The position numbers and the translations under genes were made by a program. From Bin87 sp965220105 (GTDB lineage: Bacteria; Chloroflexota; Dehalococcoidia; Lucifugimonadales; UBA3495), in the NCBI GenBank assembly GCA_965220105.1, contig OZ244811.1:4092001-4156000 (forward strand): DNA of 64,000 nt, read 5' to 3'. This document shows positions 18,128 to 24,905 of the stretch, piece after piece (the stretch's first letter is position 1; each line of letters opens with the position of its first letter). The notes below the pieces were generated by a model that was not told where the DNA came from, ran no database searches, and saw only the letters and a program-made list of their open reading frames with translations.

Positions 18128-18673
18128 ATGGTTACCGCCAACGACGCAGTTGCCCTCCTGCTCCTGAAGCAGGATGTGGAAAACTTCCTGTACCACGAAG
18201 CCAACGTGCTTGACGAACGCCAGTACGACGACTGGCTGGAAATGTTGACCGCAGACGTCCGTTATTGGGTGCCCATGCGCCGCAACGTCAAATTCGGCGA
18301 GCTGGAAAGAGAGTTCACCCGGGAAGGCCAGGACATCAACTGGTTTGACGAGGGCAAGGAAACCCTTACCCAGCGGGTCCGCCAGATCCAGACCGGCGTT
18401 CACTGGGCTGAGGAACCGCTGTCCCGACTGGCTCATCTGGTCACCAACGTTGAGATATTCGACGCGCGGCCCGACCCGTCCGCCGCCCAGGAAGTGTCCT
18501 CGCGATGCCGGTTTATCATCTACCGCAACCGGGTGGAAACCGAAACCGATATTCTGGTGGGACGCCGGGAAGACACCCTCCGTCGCGAAGACGGCCAATG
18601 GAAGATCGCCCGTCGCCGGGTTCTCCTGGACCAGAGCGTGCTGCTCGCCAAGAATCTCACATTTTTCTTTTAG
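18128..18673 (+). CDS. aromatic-ring-hydroxylating dioxygenase, beta (small) subunit
   Basis: A 181-residue NTF2-like protein that pairs with the alpha subunit in (alpha-beta)3 dioxygenases. The features DVENFLYHEANVLDERQYDDW, DVRYWVPMRRN, SRLAHLVTNVEI and the C-terminal REDGQWKIARRRVLLDQSVL are typical. It follows the alpha gene by 8 bp, which indicates translational linkage and stoichiometric expression. The role is structural and may influence substrate choice. Confidence 0.93.
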   Translation: MVTANDAVALLLLKQDVENFLYHEANVLDERQYDDWLEMLTADVRYWVPMRRNVKFGELEREFTREGQDINWFDEGKETLTQRVRQIQTGVHWAEEPLSRLAHLVTNVEIFDARPDPSAAQEVSSRCRFIIYRNRVETETDILVGRREDTLRREDGQWKIARRRVLLDQSVLLAKNLTFFF

Positions 18674-18684
18674 GTGTCTCAATC

Positions 18685-18888
18685 ATGGCGGATATCGTCA
18701 ACCTGCTGAACCTTGTACCCGGCCAGTCTGTCCGGCTCGATAATGACGCCACGGCGGAGATCGTGTCCAACCCCGGCGACGGCGTGTGGCTCTTCGTCCG
18801 TTACCTGTCGCATCCCGAAGAGCCGTACCAGGTCGGCGAGGAGGACATGGTATTCGCCCAGGTGGTGACCGAAGTAGTGGCGGAGTGA
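18685..18888 (+). CDS. small protein of unknown function in the dioxygenase operon
   Basis: A 67-residue acidic protein (MADIVNLLNLVPGQSVRL to FAQVVTEVVAE). It begins 11 bp after the beta subunit stop. The alternating hydrophobic pattern and the segment GDGVWLFVRYLSHPEEP suggest a small all-beta domain. It has no cysteine, so it is not a ferredoxin. Its stop overlaps the next start (GTGA), so it is part of the operon. A role in assembly or regulation of the dioxygenase is only a guess. Confidence 0.75.
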   Translation: MADIVNLLNLVPGQSVRLDNDATAEIVSNPGDGVWLFVRYLSHPEEPYQVGEEDMVFAQVVTEVVAE

Positions 18889-19124
18889 GCAACGTGTCCA
18901 CGGCCGGCAATGCCACCGGTGCCTCCACCGTTCCGACCGACGCCGAGGTATTGGCGGCGCTGCGGGCCGGCTACCGGGCCATCGACGACGGCTTCGGGTT
19001 CTACGTCGGTTTCCATAACTGGCTGGAAACTCTCGGATACCAGCACCGCGACGACATCCCCTGCAACTGTCCCGACCGGGGCTACCACGGGCACCTGCCC
19101 GAATGCCGGTGGGTGCGTTTTTAA
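18885..19124 (+). CDS. small cysteine/histidine-containing protein of unknown function
   Basis: A 79-residue frame whose GTG start at 18885 overlaps the previous stop in GTGA; a second GTG at 18894 is possible. The body reads AALRAGYRAIDDGFGFYVGF followed by a compact Cys/His tail: IPCNCPDRGYHGHLPECRW. Three cysteines and two histidines in about 15 residues could bind a metal. I do not recognise the family. Tight coupling to the Rieske genes suggests a shared process. Confidence 0.65.
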   Translation: MSNVSTAGNATGASTVPTDAEVLAALRAGYRAIDDGFGFYVGFHNWLETLGYQHRDDIPCNCPDRGYHGHLPECRWVRF

Positions 19125-19149
19125 TCCCTAAAATCGGAGCGAACGATAT

Positions 19150-19959
19150 ATGTCGCTGGAATTTGTTGACCGCATGGAGACGGTCTGGCGGTCCATCGCC
19201 GACCTGTGCGCCGATTTCACCCAGCAGCAATGGTCTACCCCCACCGAATGCCCCGGGTGGTCGGTGCAGGATCAGGTGTCACACCTGGTGGGCAGCGAGT
19301 GCCGACTGTTGGGTCGACCGGCCCCCGAGCACGAGCCATCCGACACTTCCCATGTGCGTAACGAGGTTGGCCAGAGCAACGAGGTATTGGTCGATTACCG
19401 CCGCCAGTTCAACGGAGCCGACATCCTGACCGAATTCAACGAGATTACCGGCGAGCGCCTGGCCATCCTGCGCGCCATGTCCGATGCAGATTTCGCCGCC
19501 GAGGCGGACAACCCCCTGGGCCGCGGCCCCTACACCGACCTGCTGGCGATCCGGATCTACGACGCCTGGGTCCACGAGCAGGACATTCGCCGCGCGCTGG
19601 GCCTCCCCGGTCACCTGAGCGGCCCGGTGGCCGAACACGCCTACGGACGCACCGCAATGGCGATGTCCTTCGTGGTGGGACGCAAGGTAAAGCCGGATGA
19701 TGGCGCAACGGTGGTGTTCGACATAACGGGCGACGTGGGCGGTACCGTGGCCCTGAACATGGCGGAAGGCCGCGCCCACCGCATGGATGCCGCACCGGCA
19801 TCCCCCACCGTCCGCCTCACCATGTCCCTGGAACCCTTCAACGCCCTGGGCACGGGCCGGTGGACGGCGGAAAAGGCGCTGGCCGACGGCTCGGTAACCA
19901 TCGCCGGCGACCGGGAGCTGGGCGAGCGCATTGTGGAGGAGATGAACTTTATGATTTAG
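19150..19959 (+). CDS. maleylpyruvate isomerase / DinB-like family protein (TIGR03083 type)
   Basis: A 269-residue protein with an N-terminal four-helix DinB-like domain (SVQDQVSHLVGSECRLLG; later AWVHEQDIRRALG). The histidines and glutamate in these two stretches match the metal site of mycothiol-dependent maleylpyruvate isomerase. The C-terminal half (GTVALNMAEGRAHRM, MSLEPFNALGTGRW, SVTIAGDRELGERIVEEMNF) looks like the MDMPI C-terminal / SCP2-like domain. Known members isomerise maleylpyruvate in gentisate breakdown or transfer thiols. Its place after a ring dioxygenase fits aromatic catabolism, but mycothiol use in this organism is unproven. Confidence 0.8.
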   Translation: MSLEFVDRMETVWRSIADLCADFTQQQWSTPTECPGWSVQDQVSHLVGSECRLLGRPAPEHEPSDTSHVRNEVGQSNEVLVDYRRQFNGADILTEFNEITGERLAILRAMSDADFAAEADNPLGRGPYTDLLAIRIYDAWVHEQDIRRALGLPGHLSGPVAEHAYGRTAMAMSFVVGRKVKPDDGATVVFDITGDVGGTVALNMAEGRAHRMDAAPASPTVRLTMSLEPFNALGTGRWTAEKALADGSVTIAGDRELGERIVEEMNFMI

Positions 19960-20005
19960 GGCGGGGAGATGGGATGCTATCATTGTCCGAAAGCGAGGTG
20001 ACATC

Positions 20006-20359
20006 ATGGCGCTGGCGTTGTTGACTAGGGCGGACGAATCCCTTACTGCGGAATGGGCTGACCATGCACCCGTGGCATATGGGTATGAAGTCCTGCTGGT
20101 TTGCGATACCAGCGGAGACAGCCCTGGCACTCCGTGGGCGGTTTTCTGCCCGTCTATGGACGTGGTCAGCGCCGGCCGCGACCCGCAAGACGCGCTGGAT
20201 ATGATTGCCGACGCCATCTATGAGGCATTGGTGGATGGCGTTACGCCAGCAAAGGGCGATGCTTATGATGATGTCGTCAATTATTATCGTGAGCTGATCG
20301 CAGCTGGGTTTCCCACGGCAGAAGCAGTAGTAAGGCCGGCGCCGTACTCGGGGCAATAA
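20006..20359 (+). CDS. HicB-like antitoxin (first copy)
   Basis: A 117-residue protein with the partial RNase H-like HicB fold: YGYEVLLVCDTSGD, then WAVFCPSMDVVSAGRDPQDALDMIADAIYEAL. HicB proteins bind and block the HicA mRNA interferase. No DNA-binding helix-turn-helix or ribbon-helix-helix is clear at its C-terminus (VVRPAPYSGQ). It is separated by 2 bp from the hicA-like gene. GCGAGGTG serves as ribosome site. It marks the start of a less GC-rich accessory stretch. Confidence 0.72.
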   Translation: MALALLTRADESLTAEWADHAPVAYGYEVLLVCDTSGDSPGTPWAVFCPSMDVVSAGRDPQDALDMIADAIYEALVDGVTPAKGDAYDDVVNYYRELIAAGFPTAEAVVRPAPYSGQ

Positions 20360-20361
20360 CC

Positions 20362-20574
20362 GTGCCAGCAATACCGGGTAAAAACCACCAGCGGGTGGTC
20401 GCGGCATTTGAGAAAATCGGCTATTCGGTAATTCGCCAAAGCGGTCACATCGTAATGTCCAATGGTACGACTCGGTTGGACATCCCGCGCAACAACCCCA
20501 TCAACGCCTTTACGATGTACCGAATAGCTCGCAGAGCCGGGCTGACCCGTGAGCAGTTTGAGGAGCTTTACTGA
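20362..20574 (+). CDS. hicA: HicA/YcfA-like toxin
   Basis: A 70-residue protein, the usual HicA size, with a double-stranded-RNA-binding-like fold. The N-terminal GKNHQRVVAAFEKIGYSVIR and the catalytic-type histidine in RQSGHIVMS are characteristic, and the C-terminal ARRAGLTREQFEELY is the usual ending (AGlt.eef..lL). Known HicA toxins cleave mRNA. The start is GTG at 20362, 2 bp after the first HicB. A second HicB-like gene begins 1 bp after its stop. Confidence 0.82.
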   Translation: MPAIPGKNHQRVVAAFEKIGYSVIRQSGHIVMSNGTTRLDIPRNNPINAFTMYRIARRAGLTREQFEELY

Positions 20575-20575
20575 G

Positions 20576-20908
20576 ATGGCTATGCCAACGTCAAAACAAG
20601 ACAACGACCTTTACGAAGTCATCATCATATATTCCGGCGTGGGCTATGCCGCACTATGTCCCGGTATCCCGGGGGCCGTGTCTCAGGGCACGGACCAGGA
20701 GGATGCCCTCAGAATGATAGCCGACGCGATGGCGATGTGCCGGATGTACCCATTGCCCGGTGAGGACACGGAATCACGCCGGGCAGAACTACGTGAGTTA
20801 GGAAAGGCCAAGCTTGCGGAGCTAGTTGCGGAGTGCGAGCGCGATGGGTGGGAATATTACGTCTGCGAGGTTGCCCCGCAGCTGATAAGCGCGCCGATAG
20901 CGGTATAG
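20576..20908 (+). CDS. HicB-like protein (second copy)
   Basis: A 110-residue protein with the HicB core: DLYEVIIIYSGVGYAALCPGI, then GAVSQGTDQEDALRMIADAM. It shares the DAL-MIADA core with the first HicB-like protein but differs elsewhere. It ends with a helical, charged segment (RAELRELGKAKLAELVAECE). It lies directly after hicA, giving the order B-A-B. It may be the true antitoxin partner, a spare, or a decoy; this cannot be decided from sequence. Confidence 0.72.
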   Translation: MAMPTSKQDNDLYEVIIIYSGVGYAALCPGIPGAVSQGTDQEDALRMIADAMAMCRMYPLPGEDTESRRAELRELGKAKLAELVAECERDGWEYYVCEVAPQLISAPIAV

Positions 20909-20913
20909 AACAA

Positions 20914-20945
20914 ATGGTTCTCACCAGAACGCGAAGGAGAACCAT
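20914..20945 (+). promoter_or_regulatory. perfect 9-bp inverted repeat over the ribosome site of the lipoprotein gene
   Basis: ATGGTTCTC (20914-20922) and GAGAACCAT (20937-20945) can form a hairpin with a 14-nt loop. The Shine-Dalgarno GAAGGAGA (20934-20940) lies in the loop edge and 3' arm, and the start codon follows at 20947. It could be an operator on DNA or a translation-control hairpin on RNA. Confidence 0.55.
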
Positions 20946-21161
20946 CATGCTCAAATTGGGCCTGATGTCGTTTATGGTCATTGTCGTGGTCTTGGCATTG
21001 GGGGCCTGCAAAAATCCCGAACAGCGGATTATCGAGTGGTACGAAGATGCTCGTGCTAACGAGGCTCAGGCGTTGCCGCCCACGGCGGAATGTCATCGCT
21101 ACTCGCGGGGTTACTGGCACATGGTTGGCGAAATGAACCGCATAAACGACCAACTTATAAG

Positions 21162-22620
21162 CTAGGCTTTACGCAATTCAAGCGGCGTAGGCAAGGGAAT
21201 CTACAAGTCGGTGGTACAGTGCGACCGGGAGTTCCTGAATGTCGGGGTCAGCGACCGACAGTGAGAAACCTTCCGACGCCAGCCACAGGTGGCGACGCGC
21301 CAGGGCGATGGCATCCACGAAGGTCGGCGACGGTTTGTCGTACCAAGCGGCCTTGCGCTGGGTCATGGGGCGCCGTTTCTGCAACGCGTGGGCGGCCAGG
21401 GTGGTCCAGGAGAAGAGTCCCAGTAGGGCGGGCGTGGTGCGGGCGATGGCGAGATCGGACCACTGGCGTTGTGTCTCCACACCCAGATGGGTTCGTACCT
21501 CGTGGAAGGTGACCTCCAGTTGCCAGCGCAGTACAAACCATTCCAGGATCTGGGTCGGGTCCGCCGCCGGGTCGGTACAGAGCAGGGCCTGAGTGGCGAA
21601 GGAGCCCTGGGGGTCTCGGATCAGCACCCAGCGAATGAGGACGGGGGGCTTGCCGGAGCGGTACCAGACCGCCGTCTGGGAGGTGAGTTCCACGGCGCGG
21701 GTGATGCCGTCGTACCAGGCCACCTCGGCGCTGGCCCAAGTTACATCCGTCTGCGCAAGGAAAACTTTCAGCGGCGGCCGCCGCGGGCCCTTCAATGGCG
21801 GGCGACCGTTCTGGCCAGGTTGACGGGGTGGCGCTGGCGCATACAGGGCGGCGTCCAGACGCAATCTGGCGATCAGGGTAACGGGTTCACGGAGGGACTG
21901 GCAGCAGTGGAGCAAATCCAGCACGGCATAGCTATTGTCGCCCACCAGCGCCAGGGGTCGGTGGGGCAGCCAGCGGCGCAGTTGCATGACCATCTGGCGG
22001 GCCCAGTCGGTGAGCTTCTTGTGCTGGCGTCCCTGCTGTTGGTAGTAACGGGTCGAAGGCGCCAGCACCGTGAGCGCCGGCAAGGCCCAATGGCGTCCGG
22101 CCCATGGCACGTGGCCCAGCCACATCAGGGAGATCCAGCGCAAACCGCTGGCCTTGACCACCTGAGACCGGCTGGAACGCACCGGGTCGCGGTAGATGGC
22201 CCGCGCCCTGATCTTGGCGCCGCGACGCCGTTCCAGGGTCTCGTCGATGCCGAAGATCAGTGGGCCGTCGCCACCATCCAGGTGCTGGAGCAACAGCGCC
22301 AGCAGGATGCGCGCTGCCTGGCGGGACGACCACACCGCCCGATTGAGCACCTCGTGGTAGCGGGCGTAGTCGCGCTGGTCGCTGCGGCCCATGACGCGCA
22401 GTGCCGCCGCCACGGTGCGTTGGCCCGGGGTCAGGATCGCGCCGACCAGCAGCAGTTGGGCTTTCCGCCAGGTTGGGCTCGTAAACAGCGTTGCGAAGGG
22501 AACGAGAACGGCTACAATGGCATCGGGCAGGGTGAGCATGGCTGGGCCTTTCCGTTGAAAGTGGGGTCAGGCCAGCTTACCCTGTCTTTATACTTTTTCT
22601 AAATTATGCGTAAAGCCTAG
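21162..22620 (-). mobile_element. IS4/IS701-like insertion sequence, 1459 bp
   Basis: The ends CTAGGCTTTACGCA (21162-21175) and its complement (22607-22620) form 14-bp perfect inverted repeats. ATAAG flanks both sides (21157-21161 and 22621-22625). Because the ends start with CTAG, an alternative boundary with a CTAG target duplication is possible, as in the IS701 family. The continuous host reading frame favours the 5-bp repeat. One transposase gene fills the element on the minus strand. Confidence 0.88.
21178..22539 (-). CDS. DDE transposase (IS4/IS701 superfamily)
   Basis: A 453-residue intact transposase. FGIDETLERRRGAKIRARAIY carries the first acidic residue, ALVGDNSYAVLDLL the second, and LEWFVLRWQLEVTFHEVRTHLGVE matches the YREK-like region with the catalytic glutamate. 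There are no internal stops, so this copy may still be active. It fills the element almost from end to end, its stop lying 2 bp inside the inner edge of the right-hand repeat. The exact IS family is uncertain. Confidence 0.9.
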   Translation of the reverse strand: MLTLPDAIVAVLVPFATLFTSPTWRKAQLLLVGAILTPGQRTVAAALRVMGRSDQRDYARYHEVLNRAVWSSRQAARILLALLLQHLDGGDGPLIFGIDETLERRRGAKIRARAIYRDPVRSSRSQVVKASGLRWISLMWLGHVPWAGRHWALPALTVLAPSTRYYQQQGRQHKKLTDWARQMVMQLRRWLPHRPLALVGDNSYAVLDLLHCCQSLREPVTLIARLRLDAALYAPAPPRQPGQNGRPPLKGPRRPPLKVFLAQTDVTWASAEVAWYDGITRAVELTSQTAVWYRSGKPPVLIRWVLIRDPQGSFATQALLCTDPAADPTQILEWFVLRWQLEVTFHEVRTHLGVETQRQWSDLAIARTTPALLGLFSWTTLAAHALQKRRPMTQRKAAWYDKPSPTFVDAIALARRHLWLASEGFSLSVADPDIQELPVALYHRLVDSLAYAA

Positions 22621-23093
22621 ATAAGGCAACTGATCGAAGTCGGGCAGATGCGCGCCAGAATTGGGCCATCATTCGACCAGCAAGCCGAACAGCTACGCTC
22701 CACCTACGGGCAAACCGCCACAAGCGCACACGAGGTACTCATTGAAGGATTTCGCCATCAGACGGGATGGACGGAAAGTGGCTTTCATTATTGTAGCGGG
22801 CGGCTGAGCCGTGAGCGCAGTCCATCGGATTGTCAAACCTTCCTGCGCGAACCGTCCGAAAACTGGTTCGGGGCCAGTTACTACGGCATGGTAGAGTACT
22901 GTATCGAAAATCGGATTGCGCCCTTCGATTAGCAATAAGTCCCTAAACCAATACCAAGGTGGGATGTGCATTTCGGGGGTCTTGACGACGACCGAAAGGA
23001 CTCCACGGCAACTCATATCACCTTTAGGCCCCAACTGGGTGAGCACCACAGTGCGGTCTAGCGATATGTACATTTCATCTTGGCTTTAGTTTA

Positions 23094-23207
23094 GTAGTCC
23101 AACTGCTTTGAAATGATGAGTGGCTCTTGCGGCGAAGTTAGCCATCGTACGTCTGCCGGGTAATCCCGCCAACCACATCACCCATCATTACAAAGATTTC
23201 TCACCAC
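23094..23207. mobile_element. MITE-like element, copy 2
   Basis: A 114-bp relative of the element at 12069-12194, again flanked by TA (23092-23093 and 23208-23209). The left end GTAGTCCAACTGCTTTGAAA matches copy 1 at most positions. The right end shares the identical 18-mer CATCATTACAAAGATTTC (23183-23200; copy 1, 12170-12187). The middles have diverged. It has no coding capacity. Confidence 0.72.
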
Positions 23208-23254
23208 TAGTTACTTATTGCCGAATTTACACGGACGGATATTCCATGGCCGAA

Positions 23255-23279
23255 GGTGCCTGGCGAGGGCACCCTTTTT
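23255..23279 (+). terminator. intrinsic terminator-like hairpin
   Basis: GGTGCC (23255-23260) pairs with GGCACC (23268-23273) over a 7-nt loop and is followed by CTTTTTG. No recognised gene lies just upstream on this strand; the interrupted lipoprotein gene ends about 320 bp before it. Confidence 0.45.
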
Positions 23280-23428
23280 GTTTGGAAGTTGGGAATTCCC
23301 GGTTAATGGTGAAAGATCCATAATATGTGGAGATCCAACCGTCCATGCAGTCTACAACATATTTCTTGGGACGATTATATGCGGTCCAACATAGGATCCT
23401 TTACGCCAAACTGGCATAATACACTCAT

Positions 23429-23457
23429 TTGCTTAAAAGTCTAATATGTGATATAAA
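23429..23457 (+). promoter_or_regulatory. sigma-70-type promoter for the small gene at 23482
   Basis: TTGCTT at 23429-23434 and TATAAA at 23452-23457 have a 17-bp spacer and lie 24 bp before the ATG. A strong AGGAGG ribosome site sits between promoter and start. Confidence 0.55.
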
Positions 23458-23481
23458 TTCATTCCCAATAGGAGGAACAGC

Positions 23482-23694
23482 ATGGAAGAACGAACTGCTA
23501 TGCGCGGCCCACCGCGTAAAGACATAGAAAAGCCCCGACTGGGGTTCCAAGTCGAGCCGGGGCTGCAAACAACCATCTCACTCACAGAAAAGGATCTAGT
23601 TGTATGGCAACCTTACCGTATGATGGTGGAAATGGCAACCGCTGCCCGCGTGGACACAAGAATTGCCCCTGCTTTATTGAAGGCAGCAGCATGA
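23482..23694 (+). CDS. small protein of unknown function
   Basis: A 70-residue frame with all signals of a real gene: a promoter at 23429-23457, AGGAGG at 23471-23476 and an ATG at 23482. The product (MEERTAMRGPPRKDIEKPRL and on to APALLKAAA) has no family I recognise. Early in the gene, AGCCCCG near 23531 and CGGGGCT near 23558 can form a hairpin with an inner GACT/AGTC stem. Its stop overlaps an ATG at 23691 (ATGA). The gene resembles small phage or island genes in size and setting. Confidence 0.5.
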   Translation: MEERTAMRGPPRKDIEKPRLGFQVEPGLQTTISLTEKDLVVWQPYRMMVEMATAARVDTRIAPALLKAAA

Positions 23695-23837
23695 CATACA
23701 ACCTCGTCAACCTCGTCAACCGCGACATCCGGAGCATATTCGGCTGGAGTTTTCGGACGGTCGGCTATAAACCCAGCGAGACTTGGCGGGAGATTGTCAG
23801 CCGCCTGCGGAGCTGGCGTCACAAGAAAGGACTGTAA
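23604..23837 (+). CDS. small hypothetical protein, start uncertain
   Basis: From the ATG at 23604 it has 77 residues, beginning MATLPYDGGNGNRCPRGHKN, with a knuckle-like CPRGHKNCPC. It would overlap the previous gene by 91 bases. From the ATG at 23691, coupled by ATGA, it has 48 residues starting MTYNLVNLVNRDIRSIFGWS. The 3' part encodes a basic amphipathic tail (IVSRLRSWRHKKGL). A direct repeat AACCTCGTC occurs twice near 23700. The family is unknown. Confidence 0.4.
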   Translation: MATLPYDGGNGNRCPRGHKNCPCFIEGSSMTYNLVNLVNRDIRSIFGWSFRTVGYKPSETWREIVSRLRSWRHKKGL

Positions 23838-23944
23838 CCGCGGAGTATAACCCCGCCTATCACCCGCCCCGCCGCCCCGGTATAATGACTCCCGACTACT
23901 ACCGAGGCGGCGGGGCGCCGTCATTTAATAGAGGAAGGATAGCA

Positions 23945-24829
23945 ATGGAAATAGGCGTTTCGGTTCCCATCGTAGAGATTGGCGACGATTTTGGCGCGCT
24001 GCGGGATTATATCCAGGCCGCCGAAGACTTGGGGTATGCCCACGTCCGCATCCTGGACCACGTGCTCGGCGCGGTGCCGGAGAAGCATCCCGAGGTTCCC
24101 CAGTTCCCATATACCCACGAATCCTACATCCACGAGCCCTTCACCCTGATGGCCTACCTGGCCGCCGTGACCAAGACCATCGGCCTGACCACCGGCATTC
24201 TCATTTTGCCCCAGCGGCAGACTGCCCTGGTGGCCAAGCAGGCCGCCGAAATCGACCTGCTTTCTGGCGGGCGCTTGCGGCTCGGCATCGGCGTGGGATG
24301 GAACTCGGTGGAATACGAGGCGCTGGGCGTCGACTTCGCGTCCCGCGGCAGTCGCTGCGACGAGCAGATAGAGGTGCTGCGCCAGCTATGGACCGAGGAC
24401 GTTATTGACTTCCACGGCGAGTACCATGACATCACCCACGCCGGCATTAACCCACGGCCCGTCCAGCGACCCATCCCCATTTGGATCGGCGCCGGACGCG
24501 GTACCGCTCCCACGCCGCCCAACGCCGCCATCCGGCGCATCGGTCGCCTGGCCGACGGCTACTTCCCCATGTTCGCCCCTGACACCAACGGCCAGGCAAT
24601 CCTGGACCGGGTCCGTCAGCAGGCTACTGCCGCCGGCCGAGACCCGTCGGAGGTCAATTTCGAGGGACGCATCACCATCACCGGCGACAACAACCCCGAG
24701 GACTGGCTCACCGAGCTGCGTTCCTGGGAAGGCATCGGCGCGACCCACGTGGCCGCCGGTTTGCGTGGCGGTCAATCACCCGACGACCACATCGACGCCA
24801 TTCGTCGGCTCAAGGACGCCCTGGGTTAG
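23945..24829 (+). CDS. LLM-class F420/flavin-dependent oxidoreductase
   Basis: A 294-residue luciferase-like TIM-barrel protein (MEIGVSVPIVEIGDDFGALR). AAEDLGYAHVRILDHVLG, GLTTGILILPQRQTALVAKQ and GRLRLGIGVGWNSVEYEALG match the F420-dependent TIGR03619-type branch. RPIPIWIGAG and IGRLADGYFPMF are later landmarks. The ATG at 23945 is chosen because the barrel begins there; the upstream in-frame part is not conserved-looking. The 5-copy repeat follows its stop. The substrate is unknown. Confidence 0.9.
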   Translation: MEIGVSVPIVEIGDDFGALRDYIQAAEDLGYAHVRILDHVLGAVPEKHPEVPQFPYTHESYIHEPFTLMAYLAAVTKTIGLTTGILILPQRQTALVAKQAAEIDLLSGGRLRLGIGVGWNSVEYEALGVDFASRGSRCDEQIEVLRQLWTEDVIDFHGEYHDITHAGINPRPVQRPIPIWIGAGRGTAPTPPNAAIRRIGRLADGYFPMFAPDTNGQAILDRVRQQATAAGRDPSEVNFEGRITITGDNNPEDWLTELRSWEGIGATHVAAGLRGGQSPDDHIDAIRRLKDALG

Positions 24830-24835
24830 ATCAAT

Positions 24836-24905
24836 GCCATGAGACCAGTGCCATGAGACCAGTGCCATGAGACCAGTGCCATGAGACCAGTGCCATGAGA
24901 CCAGT
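24836..24905 (+). repeat. five perfect 14-bp tandem repeats
   Basis: GCCATGAGACCAGT is repeated five times without change from 24836 to 24905. The array lies between a flavin oxidoreductase and an ABC exporter, and the last copy contains the first possible ATG of the exporter (24895). The unit is not a multiple of three, so a change in copy number shifts any frame running through it. Confidence 0.95.

Larger units (their letters stand above)
20947..22932 (+). pseudogene. lipoprotein gene interrupted by an insertion sequence
   Basis: The N-terminal part (20947-21161) has a lipoprotein signal: a hydrophobic stretch then LALGACKN, with Cys21 as the lipid site. Removing the 1459-bp insertion (21162-22620) and one copy of the 5-bp repeat ATAAG joins it in frame to 22626-22932, giving about 173 residues: MNRINDQLI-RQLIEVGQMRAR and on to CIENRIAPFD. 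The C-terminal half has no obvious start signal of its own, which supports a single original gene. The family is not recognised. As it stands the product stops after 72 residues. Confidence 0.75.
22933..23481. other. 549-bp stretch without a recognised gene
   Basis: It is lower in GC than its surroundings. It contains the second MITE-like element (23094-23207), a terminator-like hairpin (23255-23279) and a promoter (23429-23457) for the small gene at 23482. A short minus-strand frame at 22693-23073 and a plus frame at 23120-23323 show no family features and the latter spans the mobile element, so neither is called. Confidence 0.6.

Noticed and set aside
22693..23073. 126-codon minus-strand frame starting MYISLDRTVVL
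   Set aside because: It overlaps the interrupted lipoprotein gene on the other strand and shows no ribosome site or family features; the evidence is too thin.
23120..23323. 67-codon plus-strand frame starting MALAAKLAIVRLPGNPAN
   Set aside because: It runs through the second MITE-like element, whose ends and TA flanks explain the sequence better.
24836..24905. CRISPR array
   Set aside because: The five 14-bp repeats are directly adjacent with no spacers, and there are no cas genes.
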